Assembly: GCA_005880855.1 (NCBI GenBank)
Contig: VBGM01000024.1
Coordinates: forward strand, 1 to 33,280
Source: Chloroflexota bacterium
Lineage (GTDB): Bacteria; Chloroflexota; Dormibacteria; Dormibacterales; Dormibacteraceae
DNA: 33,280 nucleotides
Direction of reading: 5' to 3'
Shown here: positions 7,403 through 15,803 of the stretch, piece by piece
Numbering within the stretch: position 1 is the first letter of the stretch
How the letters are laid out: every line of letters starts with the position of its first letter
Program-made: the position numbers and the translations under genes
Notes under the pieces: model-generated
Seen by the model: the letters and a program-made list of their open reading frames with translations, nothing else
What the model was told of the DNA's origin: nothing
The model's database searches: none

Positions 7403-7690
7403 CTACCCAAACTTGTACTGGGCGCCAAAGCCGCCCCGGGGGCTATGGCAGGCAATGTTGTCGAACGGGCAGCCGATCGAGCATGCACCGCATTCGATGC
7501 AGTTACCGGAGCTGACGAGGGTCTTCTTCTGCTCCTCGTTCCACTCGTAGACGCCCGCCGGGCAGAAATGGGTGCAGTACTTGCCCTTGCAGTCGTTGGC
7601 GCAGACGGCCTGGTCGGTGATCTCGATGTGGGGCCGCCCGGTGTCCTCTTTGTACTTGACTGTGAAGAGCTTCTCGGTGAGCTTCTCCAT
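7403..7690 (-). CDS. FixX-like ferredoxin
   Basis: 95 aa. It has a C-terminal 4Fe-4S motif C64-X2-C67-X2-C70-X3-C74 and a second set C30-X3-C34-X4-C39-X3-C43, with CANDC, FCPAGVY and CIECGACSIGCP as in FixX. FixX works with FixC (ETF-quinone oxidoreductase homologue) and the FixAB flavoprotein in electron transfer or bifurcation. None of fixA, fixB or fixC is present here, so its partner is unknown; TrxB next door is a flavoprotein but known TrxB does not use ferredoxin of this type. It starts 9 bp after the M20 peptidase stop and is probably in one transcription unit with it and trxB. Confidence 0.85.
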   Translation of the reverse strand: MEKLTEKLFTVKYKEDTGRPHIEITDQAVCANDCKGKYCTHFCPAGVYEWNEEQKKTLVSSGNCIECGACSIGCPFDNIACHSPRGGFGAQYKFG

Positions 7691-7699
7691 GCGACCAGT

Positions 7700-9058
7700 C
7701 TATCCGGCGCCGAATCGTTCCCAGACGCGGCACATCAAGCGGATGGTGTTGATGTAGTCCGCTGCGTGGATGTTCTCGTTGGGAGCGTGGATCCGGTTGT
7801 CCGGGCGGCCGACGCCGACGGGCAGTACGGTCGGCACGCCAAGGTCTGAGACCACCGGGTGCATCGGTCCGGTCGCAGGCATGAACGGCCAGAGGACCGG
7901 CTCGCCGTGGAGCTCCTTGACGCAGTCGATCACGGTGCGAGCCACCGCCGAGTTGGGGTCCGAGCGGACCGGTTTCTCGCCGTCATGCGAGACGATCTCG
8001 ACCTTCTCGAAACCGTGGGAGTCCAGGTGAGCTCGCAGCCGGGCGAGAATGTCGTCGGGGTCCTGGTCAGGGATCAGCCGGAAATCCAGCTTGGCCGATG
8101 CCTCGGCCGGCAGCACCGTCTTCGAACCAGGGCCCTGGTAGCCGGTTGTGATGCCGGCGATGTTGCACGTTGGCGTGAACAGAAGCTGCTCGATGACGTG
8201 CTCGGGAATGGGATCGCGGATGAGGCGTTCGAATCCGACGAGCTTTTTTCGTTTCTCGATCTCCGGATCGATCCTGGCCATCATCTGCCGGTCGGCGTCG
8301 GTGGGCTCGACAACCCGCTCGTAGAAGCCGTCGACGCGGATGTTCATGTCCTGGTCGCGCAGGCTGGCCAGCGCCTCGACGAGGTACGCGGGCGCCGATG
8401 GATAGATGGACGCGAAGCCCGAGTGCTGGTCGTACCCGAGCAGCTTCAAACGCAGCTCCACATAGAGAAGACCGCGGCAGCCAAACTGCAGGGTCGGCCG
8501 GCCGGCGTCGTCGAAGGACGAGCCCGACTCCCACAGGCAGCCGTCGGCTCGCAGCTTGTCGGCGTGTTTGTGCGCGATCTTCTCGAAAGTCTTCGAGCCG
8601 ATCTCCTCCTCGCCTTCCACCAAGAACCGCAGCGTGACCGGGATCTCGCCCAGCCCTTTCAACGTCTCGAGCGCGTGGATCCGCGCCATCACATCCGCCT
8701 TGTCGTCGGCCACGCCTCGGGCGATGATCCGGCCGTCCTTCTCGGCCGGCTTGAACGGGTCCGAGTCCCACAGCTCGATCGGGTCGACGGGCTGCACGTC
8801 GTAGTGCTGGTACAGGAGCAGCTTTCGCTTCCCGCCGCCGGGCACCTCCGCGTATAGGGCCGGCATGCCGCCTTCGTCGAGGGTTTCGACCCGGTCGGTG
8901 AACCGGCTCAGGCTCCGAGCGATCCAGTCTCGTGCCGGCCGTAACGCATCCAAGCCGTGGTTGGAAATGCTCGGGAAGGCACAGAGCTCCTCGAGCTCCT
9001 CGACGAAGCGGCGCGAGTTCTTCTCGATGTACGCGTCGACGGCGCTGGTTGAGATCAC
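7700..9058 (-). CDS. M20-family metallopeptidase (dipeptidase)
   Basis: 452 aa cytosolic zinc-dependent exopeptidase, probably cleaving dipeptides or N-acylated amino acids. Metal-site motifs are in order: LLYQHYDVQPVDP (H85, with D87 beside it), GVADDKAD (D118), EGEEEIGS (catalytic and metal Glu at 150-151), then a C-terminal RIHAPNENI near the final metal His. The lid domain sits between about residues 205 and 330. The start is GTG (9056-9058), divergent from the DUF255 gene with 28 bp between starts. A TAGCGT hexamer overlapping the DUF255 -10 box lies 17 nt upstream. Substrate cannot be told from sequence. Confidence 0.9.
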   Translation of the reverse strand: MISTSAVDAYIEKNSRRFVEELEELCAFPSISNHGLDALRPARDWIARSLSRFTDRVETLDEGGMPALYAEVPGGGKRKLLLYQHYDVQPVDPIELWDSDPFKPAEKDGRIIARGVADDKADVMARIHALETLKGLGEIPVTLRFLVEGEEEIGSKTFEKIAHKHADKLRADGCLWESGSSFDDAGRPTLQFGCRGLLYVELRLKLLGYDQHSGFASIYPSAPAYLVEALASLRDQDMNIRVDGFYERVVEPTDADRQMMARIDPEIEKRKKLVGFERLIRDPIPEHVIEQLLFTPTCNIAGITTGYQGPGSKTVLPAEASAKLDFRLIPDQDPDDILARLRAHLDSHGFEKVEIVSHDGEKPVRSDPNSAVARTVIDCVKELHGEPVLWPFMPATGPMHPVVSDLGVPTVLPVGVGRPDNRIHAPNENIHAADYINTIRLMCRVWERFGAG

Positions 9059-9074
9059 GGCTTCATTCTTTCAC

Positions 9075-9081
9075 TACGCTA
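9075..9081. promoter_or_regulatory. Symmetric -10 element for divergent promoters (TACGCTA)
   Basis: On the plus strand TACGCT (9075-9080) ends 6 nt before the GTG of the DUF255 gene. The reverse strand of 9076-9081 reads TAGCGT, 17 nt before the GTG of the M20 gene. Both match TANNNT, so one 7-bp box could serve two divergent promoters. Confidence 0.5.
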
Positions 9082-9086
9082 ACCGT

Positions 9087-10760
9087 GTGAGCCAGACCGA
9101 GTTCCACTTCTCACCCAGGCCCAATCGTGCGCACGAGATCAACTGGCACGGGTGGTCCGAGGATTCCTTCGCGGAGGCCGGCAGGCTCAAGCGGCCAATA
9201 CTCCTTTCTATATCCGCCGTCTGGTGCCACTGGTGCCACGTCATGGACGAGACGACTTACTCGCACCCCGGCGTCATCGACCTCATCAATCGCGAGTACC
9301 TCCCCATCCGTGTCGACAACGATCTTCGGCCCGACATCAACCAGCGCTACAACATGGGCGGCTGGCCGACCACTGCGTTTCTCACCTCGACCGGCGAGAT
9401 CCTCACCGGCGCGACGTACCTGCCGGCAGACCAGATGGCCGACGCCCTTGCGCGTGTTTCCAATTACTACCGCACGCATCAGCCGGAGATTGCCAACAAG
9501 GTGCTCGAGGGAAAAAAGCGCGGCACGTCCGCCGTCGCGCGGAGCGCCGGCACACTCGATGAAGCGGCGGTCGACGCCATCGTCGAAGCGACAAAGAACG
9601 CGTACGACAGCGAGTACGGCGGTTTCGGATCCGCACCCAAATTTCCGCAGACCGACGCCATCCTCTTGCTGCTCGAACAGGCGCAGCTGCGCTCAGACCC
9701 CACGCTGCGCGGAATGGCCACGCACACGCTCGACCGCATGGCGGCGGGAGGAACGTACGACCACGTCGAGGGCGGTTTCTTCCGCTACTCGACGACGCAG
9801 GACTGGAGCGTGCCGCACTTCGAGAAGATGCTCGAAGACCACGGGGGACTGGTCAGTGCGCTGTCGCTTGCCGGCCTGAAGACGGCGCTGGACAGCACCA
9901 CCGGCTACCTCGACCGGGTGTTGCGCGATTCAGCGAGCGGACTCTATGCGGGCAGCCAGGACGCCGACGAGCACTACTACTCGCTGGACGTCGAAGGCCG
10001 CGCCGGCGCTTCCGCACCGTACGTCGACCGCCGCATCTACACATCATGGAATGCAGCGCTCGCGATCGCGTATCTCGATGCGGCCCGCCGGTGTGAGCGG
10101 CCGTCGCTGCGCGATAGCGCGAGCGTGGTGCTGGAGCGACTGTTCGCCGATCGCTACAGGCCAGGCGCCGGCCTCACGCACGCGGAGGGCGTCGACGGCC
10201 AGCTGCCCGACCAGGTCTGGGGGCTGTGGGCCGCGGTCCGGGCACACCAGGCGGGGCTGTCAGGTGATTGGCTCGGCACAGCCCGCGACATCGCCGGGCA
10301 CCTCGACGATCGCTACGGCGACCGCGAGCTCGGCGGTTACTTCGACCACGCCGGCGCCGACCAGCTCGGGCGCTTGAGCGAGCGCATCAAGCCGCTCACG
10401 GAGAACTCGATCGCCGCAATGGCGCTGGCCGAGCTCGACGTGCTCGACGGCGATCCCGAGCAGCCGTACCTGGTCCGCGCCCGCCGCGCCCTCGAGTCGG
10501 TCGCTGCGCTCCCGCGCCAGTACGGGTTGATGGCCGCGGTCTTCGCGCGCGCCCAGGATCGTCTCGGCCACATCATCAAGGTCAGCACCGGCAATGAGGA
10601 GCTGGCCCGTGCGGGCGTGCTCGCGCATCCCTATGCCGTGATCGACCCCAACGGCGACTCTCGCGCCGTCGTGTGCGTCGGGACCATATGCTTGGCGCCG
10701 GTGTCAACACCAGGCGCTGTCGGCGAGGCGATCCTGGAAGCACGTCAAGCGCGTGCCTGA
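9087..10760 (+). CDS. DUF255 thioredoxin-fold protein (YyaL/SPATA20-like)
   Basis: 557 aa. The N-terminal thioredoxin-like domain carries CHWCHVM (C47 and C50) after HEINWHGWSEDSFAEAGRLKRPILLSI, then NREYLPIRVDNDLRPDINQRY and GGWPTTAFLTSTGEI. The remaining part is the alpha-helical (six-hairpin glycosidase-like) region, with GGFGSAPKFPQTD, GGFFRYSTTQDWSVPHFEKML and TSWNAALAIAYLDAA. Length is below the family's usual 600-700. Function is not established for bacterial members. I chose GTG 9087 because a leaderless -10 lies 6 nt upstream and a longer frame would run through the divergent M20 gene. It overlaps the following lutBA gene by 8 bp. Confidence 0.88.
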   Translation: MSQTEFHFSPRPNRAHEINWHGWSEDSFAEAGRLKRPILLSISAVWCHWCHVMDETTYSHPGVIDLINREYLPIRVDNDLRPDINQRYNMGGWPTTAFLTSTGEILTGATYLPADQMADALARVSNYYRTHQPEIANKVLEGKKRGTSAVARSAGTLDEAAVDAIVEATKNAYDSEYGGFGSAPKFPQTDAILLLLEQAQLRSDPTLRGMATHTLDRMAAGGTYDHVEGGFFRYSTTQDWSVPHFEKMLEDHGGLVSALSLAGLKTALDSTTGYLDRVLRDSASGLYAGSQDADEHYYSLDVEGRAGASAPYVDRRIYTSWNAALAIAYLDAARRCERPSLRDSASVVLERLFADRYRPGAGLTHAEGVDGQLPDQVWGLWAAVRAHQAGLSGDWLGTARDIAGHLDDRYGDRELGGYFDHAGADQLGRLSERIKPLTENSIAAMALAELDVLDGDPEQPYLVRARRALESVAALPRQYGLMAAVFARAQDRLGHIIKVSTGNEELARAGVLAHPYAVIDPNGDSRAVVCVGTICLAPVSTPGAVGEAILEARQARA

Positions 10761-12816
10761 GTCGCGGCGCCACTTCACGGGGCGCGTCAACCGGGCCCTC
10801 GATGACGACAAGCTGCAGGGCGCGCTCATCCACGCGATGACCGGGCTGCGGAGCCGGCGCGACGCCGCATTCAAGAATTTCGACTTCGCGTCAGGCCGCG
10901 CCGACCTCAAGGAACGCCGCCGCGCGAACCTCGAGCGACTGCCCGAGCTGGTGGAGACATTCGCGGAAAGGCTGGAGGCGGTCGGTGGCAAGGCCCATTA
11001 CGCGAAGAACGCGGCCGAGGCGCGCGAGATCGTTGGGCAGATCTGCTGGAACGCCGCGGGTGGGCAGCAGCGTCCCGTGGTGACCAAGGTCAAGTCGATG
11101 GCCAGCGAAGAGATCGAGCTCAACCCATACCTCGAGTCGCTCGGGATGGAGGTCGTCGAGACGGACTTGGGCGAACGCATGGTGCAGCTCACGCACACGC
11201 ATCCCTCGCACATCATCGCCCCCGCGATCCACCTCACCAAAGAGGATGCGGCGCGGGTTTTCGGCACGGAGGCGACGGTGGAGGCGATCCAGGCTCACGC
11301 CCGCGACTCGCTGCGACAGAAGTTCATCAGCGCCGCGGTCGGCATCAGCGGCGCCAACATGGCCATCGCGGAGACGGGCACGATCGTGCTCGTCACCAAC
11401 GAGGGCAACGCCGACCTGACGACGACGCTGCCTCCGGTGCACATCGCGGTCTTCGGCATCGACAAGGTGGTCGCGTCCCTCGACGATGCGACATCGATGC
11501 TGCGCATGCTTCCACGCAGCGGCACCGGCCAGATCATGACCAGCTACGTGAACTGGATCACCGGCCCCTCGCGCTCGGCCGACATCGAGCAATCGTTGAC
11601 GATCGGGGTGCATGGGCCAAGAGAGATGCACTGCGTGATCCTCGACAACGGGCGCACCGACATGCTCGCGGATCCGATCTTTCGCGACGCCCTCACGTGC
11701 ATCAGGTGCGGTGCGTGCTCCAACGCGTGCCCGCCGTTCATGGCTGTGAGCGGGCACCAGTTCGGGCACATCTACAACGGTCCGATCGGGCTCGTGGTCA
11801 CGCCCTTTCATCACGGACTCGAGGAGGCCGACCTGCCCAACACGCTGTGCACGCAGTGCAATGCGTGCCAGGAGATCTGCCCGGTCGACATCCCGCTCCC
11901 TCGGCAGATCCTCGAGCACCGCCGGAAGGGCCGCAAGTCGCTGCGCAAGAAGGCCGTGCTCGGCGTGTGGAAGCGACCCCAGCTCGCCGACCGCCTGCTG
12001 CGGGCGGGCGCGTCCTTCAGCGGTCTCCTGCCGGGGACGCCGCGCCTGGCGCGTGTGCCGTATCGAGACCAGGCCCCCGCGACTTGGAAAGGCGATGGAG
12101 AACCCCTGACGATCTTCGCGTCGTGCATGGTCGATCGCATGCTGCCCGGGGCCGCCTCAGCCCTCGAGCAAATCGCCACCGCTGCAGGCTATGAGGTTGC
12201 TTTTCCCAAGGGGCAATGGTGCTGTGGGCTCATCTCTGCCAATGCCGGCGACTTCCGGGCTGCCGACAAATTGAATACAAAGCTCAGCGAAAGCCTTCGG
12301 GATTCCAAGGGTTTGATCGTGACTCCCTCAGCCTCGTGCTTCGGGGCCTTCACCATCGACGCGGCGGATTGGGGCGGGGCGCCCGATCCGGCGCTTCAGG
12401 CGCGCTTCCGCGATTCGACGCGCTTCGTCCTCGATCTTCTCGCCGGCCGGCCCGAGCTGGTGCGGACCGACCAGATGAGCCTCAAGATCGCCTACCACGA
12501 CTCCTGCCAGACACTCCGGCAGCTCGGCCTGAAGAGCGAGCCCCGCCAGCTGCTCGACCTCGCCGGTTACGAGGTCGAGAACATCCCCGACATCGCCAAC
12601 TGCTGCGGCTTCGGCGGGACCTTCAGCCTCGAGTGGCCGGGAGTGGCCGGCCGGCTGGCGGAGTGGAAGCTGGACGCGATCGCCAAGACCGGTTGCACCG
12701 TGGTCGCGTCGGACAATCCAGGGTGTCTCGTGCACATCGCCACTGCGGCGCGCAAGCGAGGCATGAAACTGCGAGTGGCGCATGTGCTGGAGCTGGTTGC
12801 GGAGCACCTCGCATAG
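10753..12816 (+). CDS. LutB-LutA fusion: LUD domain, 2x[4Fe-4S], two CCG domains
   Basis: 687 aa, equal to LutB (about 470) plus LutA (about 240). LutABC oxidises L-lactate to pyruvate through an Fe-S flavin-independent complex. Order: LUD domain (about residues 60-300, including SAAVGISGANMAIAETGTIVL), CIRCGACSNACP from residue 316, CTQCNACQEICP from about 366, then LutA-type cysteine-rich domains with SCMVDRM (about 458) and WCCG (about 490), DSCQTL (about 586) and CCGFGG (about 617). Start is GTG 10753, overlapping the DUF255 stop by 8 bp, so translation is coupled. No lutC is visible in the window. LldEFG-like electron transfer to another 2-hydroxy acid is possible; lactate is inferred from family. 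Confidence 0.88.
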   Translation: MPESRRHFTGRVNRALDDDKLQGALIHAMTGLRSRRDAAFKNFDFASGRADLKERRRANLERLPELVETFAERLEAVGGKAHYAKNAAEAREIVGQICWNAAGGQQRPVVTKVKSMASEEIELNPYLESLGMEVVETDLGERMVQLTHTHPSHIIAPAIHLTKEDAARVFGTEATVEAIQAHARDSLRQKFISAAVGISGANMAIAETGTIVLVTNEGNADLTTTLPPVHIAVFGIDKVVASLDDATSMLRMLPRSGTGQIMTSYVNWITGPSRSADIEQSLTIGVHGPREMHCVILDNGRTDMLADPIFRDALTCIRCGACSNACPPFMAVSGHQFGHIYNGPIGLVVTPFHHGLEEADLPNTLCTQCNACQEICPVDIPLPRQILEHRRKGRKSLRKKAVLGVWKRPQLADRLLRAGASFSGLLPGTPRLARVPYRDQAPATWKGDGEPLTIFASCMVDRMLPGAASALEQIATAAGYEVAFPKGQWCCGLISANAGDFRAADKLNTKLSESLRDSKGLIVTPSASCFGAFTIDAADWGGAPDPALQARFRDSTRFVLDLLAGRPELVRTDQMSLKIAYHDSCQTLRQLGLKSEPRQLLDLAGYEVENIPDIANCCGFGGTFSLEWPGVAGRLAEWKLDAIAKTGCTVVASDNPGCLVHIATAARKRGMKLRVAHVLELVAEHLA

Positions 12817-12893
12817 CGCCCACCGGCCATACTGGAGAGAGTGTTGATCCGGGCGCCGCAACCCATCAACCCCTCGACGCGTTAACAAGAGAC

Positions 12894-14786
12894 ATGGCCA
12901 TTCTCGAGACGATCAACTCACCCGCCGACCTCCGGCAGCTCGACCAGAGCCAGCTCGCACAGCTTGCAGGCGAGGTGCGCGCGTTCCTGGTCGAACAGAC
13001 GTCCAGAACGGGCGGCCACCTCTCGCCCAACCTCGGCGTCGTCGAGCTCACCTTCGCGTTGCACCGCGTTTTCGACAGCCCCAAGGACGCGATCGTTTGG
13101 GACACTGGCCACCAGGCGTACGTCCACAAGATCGTGACCGGCCGGGCGCGTGGCTTTGCGCGCCTCCGCCAGGCGAATGGGCTGTCGGGCTATCCATCGC
13201 GCAAGGAATCCGAGCATGACGTCGTCGAGAACAGCCACGCCTCCACGTCGCTGAGCTACGCGCTCGGAATCGCCGAGGCGCGATTGCGCAAGAGAGTCGA
13301 CGGTTTCGTGGTCGCGGTCATCGGCGATGGAGCGCTGACCGGCGGCATGGCATACGAGGCCCTCAACCAGATCGCCCATCTGCAGCCGCCCAATCTGATC
13401 ATCGTCATCAACGACAACGGCCGCTCATACGCACCGACCGTTGGCGGCCTCGCGCGGCACCTCTCTCAGCTCCGCATCGACCCGCGCTACGAGCGCGTCA
13501 AGGTGGAGATATCGCGCATCCTGCGCGACCTCCCACTGGTCGGCTCGACTGCAGACCAGGCCGCATATCGCGTGAAGGAAAGCCTCAAGCAGCTCCTGCA
13601 GCCGTCGACCGTGTTCGAGAGCCTCGGCATCAAGTACGCCGGAGTGGTCGACGGCCACGACGAAGCCGAGCTCGAGGCGGTTTTCTCGCGGGCCAAGAAG
13701 CTGAAGGCGCCGGTCGTCGTGCATGTCGTCACCGAGAAAGGGCACGGGTACGGTCCCGCGGTCGAGGACGAGATCGACAAGCTCCACGGTGTCAGCGCTT
13801 TTGATCCGTTGACGGGGCGCCCGCGCTCAACCGACGTCAAGTACACCGACGTTTTCGGCGAGGCGCTGATGACCGCAGCCACGCGCAAGCCTGAGGTATG
13901 CGCGATCACCGCGGCGATGGCGTCCTCGACCGGCCTCCTCAGTTTCGCAAAGGAATTTCCCGACCGCTTCTTCGATGTCGGTATCTGCGAGCAGCACGCG
14001 GTCACATTCGCGGCCGGCCTTGCGATGTCCGGGATGCGCCCGGTGGTGTGCATCTACTCCACGTTCCTGGCGCGCGCGTTCGACCAGACGATCATGGACG
14101 TCGCCCTCCACAAGCTGCCGGTGGTCTTCGTCATCGACCGCGCCGGGGTCACGGGGCCCGACGGCTCGTCCCATCACGGCATGCTCGACCTCTCGTACCT
14201 TCGCTTGATCCCGAACATGAAGGTCGCAGCGCCGGCGGACGCGACCGAGCTGTGCGCGCTACTCGAGACAGCGCTCGCGACGGACGGCCCGGTGGCCATT
14301 CGATTTCCCAGCGGCGCCGTGCCCGCCCCGCCGGACCTGCCGGTCGAGCCGCTGCCGGTCGGCCGTTGGGAAGAGCTGCGCAAAGGCTCGGATGCGGCCA
14401 TCTTCGCGGTCGGACGAATGGTCGAGGTCGCGAAGGAAGCAGCGGAACGCCTCGCGCTGCAAGGCTTCGAATGCACCGTGGTCAATGCGCGCTGGGTAAA
14501 GCCTGTTGATCCACGAATCGTGGATTGGGCCAGGCGCCACCCGATCGTCATGACGGTCGAGGACAACGTCGGCAGCGGTGGATTCGGCGGCGCGGTGCTC
14601 GAGGCGCTAGCGCCTCATGGTTTGGCCGGCCGCGTGCGCACCATCGCCCTGCCGGACCAGTTCCTGCCTCAAGGCAAGGCGGCGGACATCCTGAAAGAGT
14701 TCGGCCTCGACGCCGCTGGGATCGCCCAGGCCACGTTCGCGGCGATCAAGGGAATGGTGCCAACCGAAACCGGGAGCGAGCCCTAG
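12894..14786 (+). CDS. dxs: 1-deoxy-D-xylulose-5-phosphate synthase
   Basis: 630 aa TPP enzyme joining pyruvate and glyceraldehyde 3-phosphate, the first step of the MEP isoprenoid pathway. Landmarks: TRTGGHLSPNLGVVELT, DTGHQAYVHKIVTGR, the TPP/Mg motif GDGALTGGMAYEALN followed by NDNG, and the transketolase-like DVGICEQHAVTFAAGLA with its catalytic Glu. The C-terminal part reads HPIVMTVEDNVGSGGFG. The ATG at 12894 gives the family N-terminus and has AAGAG five bases upstream. The frame stays open back to 12216, through the lutBA gene, but that part is antiphase reading and not protein. A hairpin follows the stop. Confidence 0.96.
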   Translation: MAILETINSPADLRQLDQSQLAQLAGEVRAFLVEQTSRTGGHLSPNLGVVELTFALHRVFDSPKDAIVWDTGHQAYVHKIVTGRARGFARLRQANGLSGYPSRKESEHDVVENSHASTSLSYALGIAEARLRKRVDGFVVAVIGDGALTGGMAYEALNQIAHLQPPNLIIVINDNGRSYAPTVGGLARHLSQLRIDPRYERVKVEISRILRDLPLVGSTADQAAYRVKESLKQLLQPSTVFESLGIKYAGVVDGHDEAELEAVFSRAKKLKAPVVVHVVTEKGHGYGPAVEDEIDKLHGVSAFDPLTGRPRSTDVKYTDVFGEALMTAATRKPEVCAITAAMASSTGLLSFAKEFPDRFFDVGICEQHAVTFAAGLAMSGMRPVVCIYSTFLARAFDQTIMDVALHKLPVVFVIDRAGVTGPDGSSHHGMLDLSYLRLIPNMKVAAPADATELCALLETALATDGPVAIRFPSGAVPAPPDLPVEPLPVGRWEELRKGSDAAIFAVGRMVEVAKEAAERLALQGFECTVVNARWVKPVDPRIVDWARRHPIVMTVEDNVGSGGFGGAVLEALAPHGLAGRVRTIALPDQFLPQGKAADILKEFGLDAAGIAQATFAAIKGMVPTETGSEP

Positions 14787-14801
14787 ATATCGTCGCCAGT
14801 A

Positions 14802-14820
14802 GGCCTGGTTTCACCAGGCC
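14802..14820 (+). terminator. Stem-loop after dxs
   Basis: GGCCTGGT-TTC-ACCAGGCC, a perfect 8-bp stem starting 15 nt after the dxs stop. There is no T-tract after it, so it may be a Rho-assisted terminator or an RNA-protecting hairpin. Confidence 0.55.
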
Positions 14821-14925
14821 GTCCCCAGCGCTGCCTCACATCTCCAAGCGTCGCCGGGCAAATATTTCGGAAATCCCAACCGTGGGAAAGAGAGCAGCCG
14901 CGCGCGAAGCGCCCGGCGATGAGAA

Positions 14926-14941
14926 GGAACCGACAGGTTCC
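14926..14941 (-). terminator. Stem-loop terminator after the DUF2203 gene
   Basis: Read on the minus strand: GGAACC-TGTC-GGTTCC followed by TTCTC, beginning 3 nt after the TAA of the DUF2203 gene. Six-base perfect stem with a short pyrimidine tail. Confidence 0.55.
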
Positions 14942-14944
14942 CTC

Positions 14945-15349
14945 TTATAACTTCTTGCGGCCTGCGAAACCCTCGCCGACGTGGTGCCAGTGCTCGACGC
15001 GTTCCTCGCCGAGCTTCCAGCACAGCTCGACGAGCTCGCCATCCCGATATGAGGGAAAGTCGATCAGGCCCTCGAGCGGACCCTTGAGTTGGATGCCCAT
15101 CCCGTTGAGGCTCGCCACGGCTTTGAGGAGTTCGAGCTCAGCGCCGCCCACTGCGTCGCGTGCTTGCTGATGACGGTCGCGATCCTCTTCGCCGGCACCC
15201 GCGCGCTTGGACTCGTACTCCGCGATCCGCGCCTGGTCTTCGAGCTCGGGCAGCAACGCCGACAGCTCCGCGATCTGAGCGACGATTCTCCGTACGCGAG
15301 GCAGCTCGTTGTTCGCCTCTTCGACGGTATACGTACGGAGCCTTTGCAC
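14945..15349 (-). CDS. DUF2203 protein
   Basis: 134 aa. It matches DUF2203 from end to end: YTVEEANNELPRVRRIVAQI at the start, a charged helical centre, then GIQLKGPLEGLIDFPSYRDG, ELCWKLGEERVEHWH and GFAGRKKL at the end. The family is widespread in actinobacteria, chloroflexi and cyanobacteria and has no known function; the conserved WH and CW residues look like a binding site. Start is GTG at 15347-15349, with TATCGT ending 6 nt upstream, the leaderless pattern. It is divergent from the PPOX gene with 30 bp between the two starts. Confidence 0.85.
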   Translation of the reverse strand: MQRLRTYTVEEANNELPRVRRIVAQIAELSALLPELEDQARIAEYESKRAGAGEEDRDRHQQARDAVGGAELELLKAVASLNGMGIQLKGPLEGLIDFPSYRDGELVELCWKLGEERVEHWHHVGEGFAGRKKL

Positions 15350-15355
15350 CGCTCA

Positions 15356-15361
15356 ACGATA
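15356..15361 (-). promoter_or_regulatory. Leaderless -10 box (TATCGT) for the DUF2203 gene
   Basis: On the minus strand TATCGT is followed by 6 nt and the GTG at 15349. The overlapping ATATAG on the plus strand may serve the divergent PPOX gene. Confidence 0.5.
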
Positions 15362-15379
15362 TAGCAGCAGACTTGCCGC

Positions 15380-15799
15380 ATGAATACGACTGACACGCAA
15401 GAGATGCGCCGTCGTATCGAGGGCGCGCGGGTGGCGCGGCTGGCGACGGTAGCTCGCGACGGCCGCCCGCACATCGTGCCGATCACGTTCGTGGCCACGG
15501 AGGACGCGCTGTACTTCGCGGTCGACCAGAAACCCAAGAGGTCCGCGGATCTGCAGCGACTTCGCAACATCGAGGCCAACCCAGCGGTCTCGGTCCTTAT
15601 CGATCATTACGAGGACGACTGGACCCGGCTGTGGTGGGTGCGTGTCGATGGCCGCGCACGCCTTGTTCGCGAGGGCGCCGAGCTGGAAATTGCGATCACG
15701 TTGCTGAGCCATCGCTACCCTCAGTATCGTTCCGCCCCGCCGGTCGGACCGGCTGTGGCGATCGAGATCGAACGCATGACAGGTTGGTCGGCGTGGTGA
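15380..15799 (+). CDS. PPOX-class F420-dependent oxidoreductase (TIGR03668-like)
   Basis: 139 aa split-barrel flavin/deazaflavin-binding protein. The N-terminus RIEGARVARLATVARDGRPHIVPITFV is the phosphate-binding strand pair of the pyridoxamine oxidase-like fold. The later VDQKPKRSADLQRLRNIEANP, LWWVRVDGRARLV, RYPQYRSAPPVGPAVAIEIERMTGWSA matches the TIGR03668 type that is thought to use F420. If so, the host makes F420, typical of actinobacteria and several chloroflexi-related phyla. The substrate is unknown. It faces the secreted-protein gene tail to tail with only 4 bp between stops. Confidence 0.85.
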   Translation: MNTTDTQEMRRRIEGARVARLATVARDGRPHIVPITFVATEDALYFAVDQKPKRSADLQRLRNIEANPAVSVLIDHYEDDWTRLWWVRVDGRARLVREGAELEIAITLLSHRYPQYRSAPPVGPAVAIEIERMTGWSAW

Positions 15800-15803
15800 A
15801 TGG

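Noticed and set aside
8865-9086. Longer N-terminus for the DUF255 protein
   Set aside because: It would overlap the start of the divergent M20 gene and lies upstream of the likely promoter; the domain begins after GTG 9087.
12216-12893. A 226-codon open extension in frame upstream of dxs
   Set aside because: It runs antiphase through the conserved LutA part of the LutB-LutA gene, has no family similarity and ends at the normal Dxs N-terminus.
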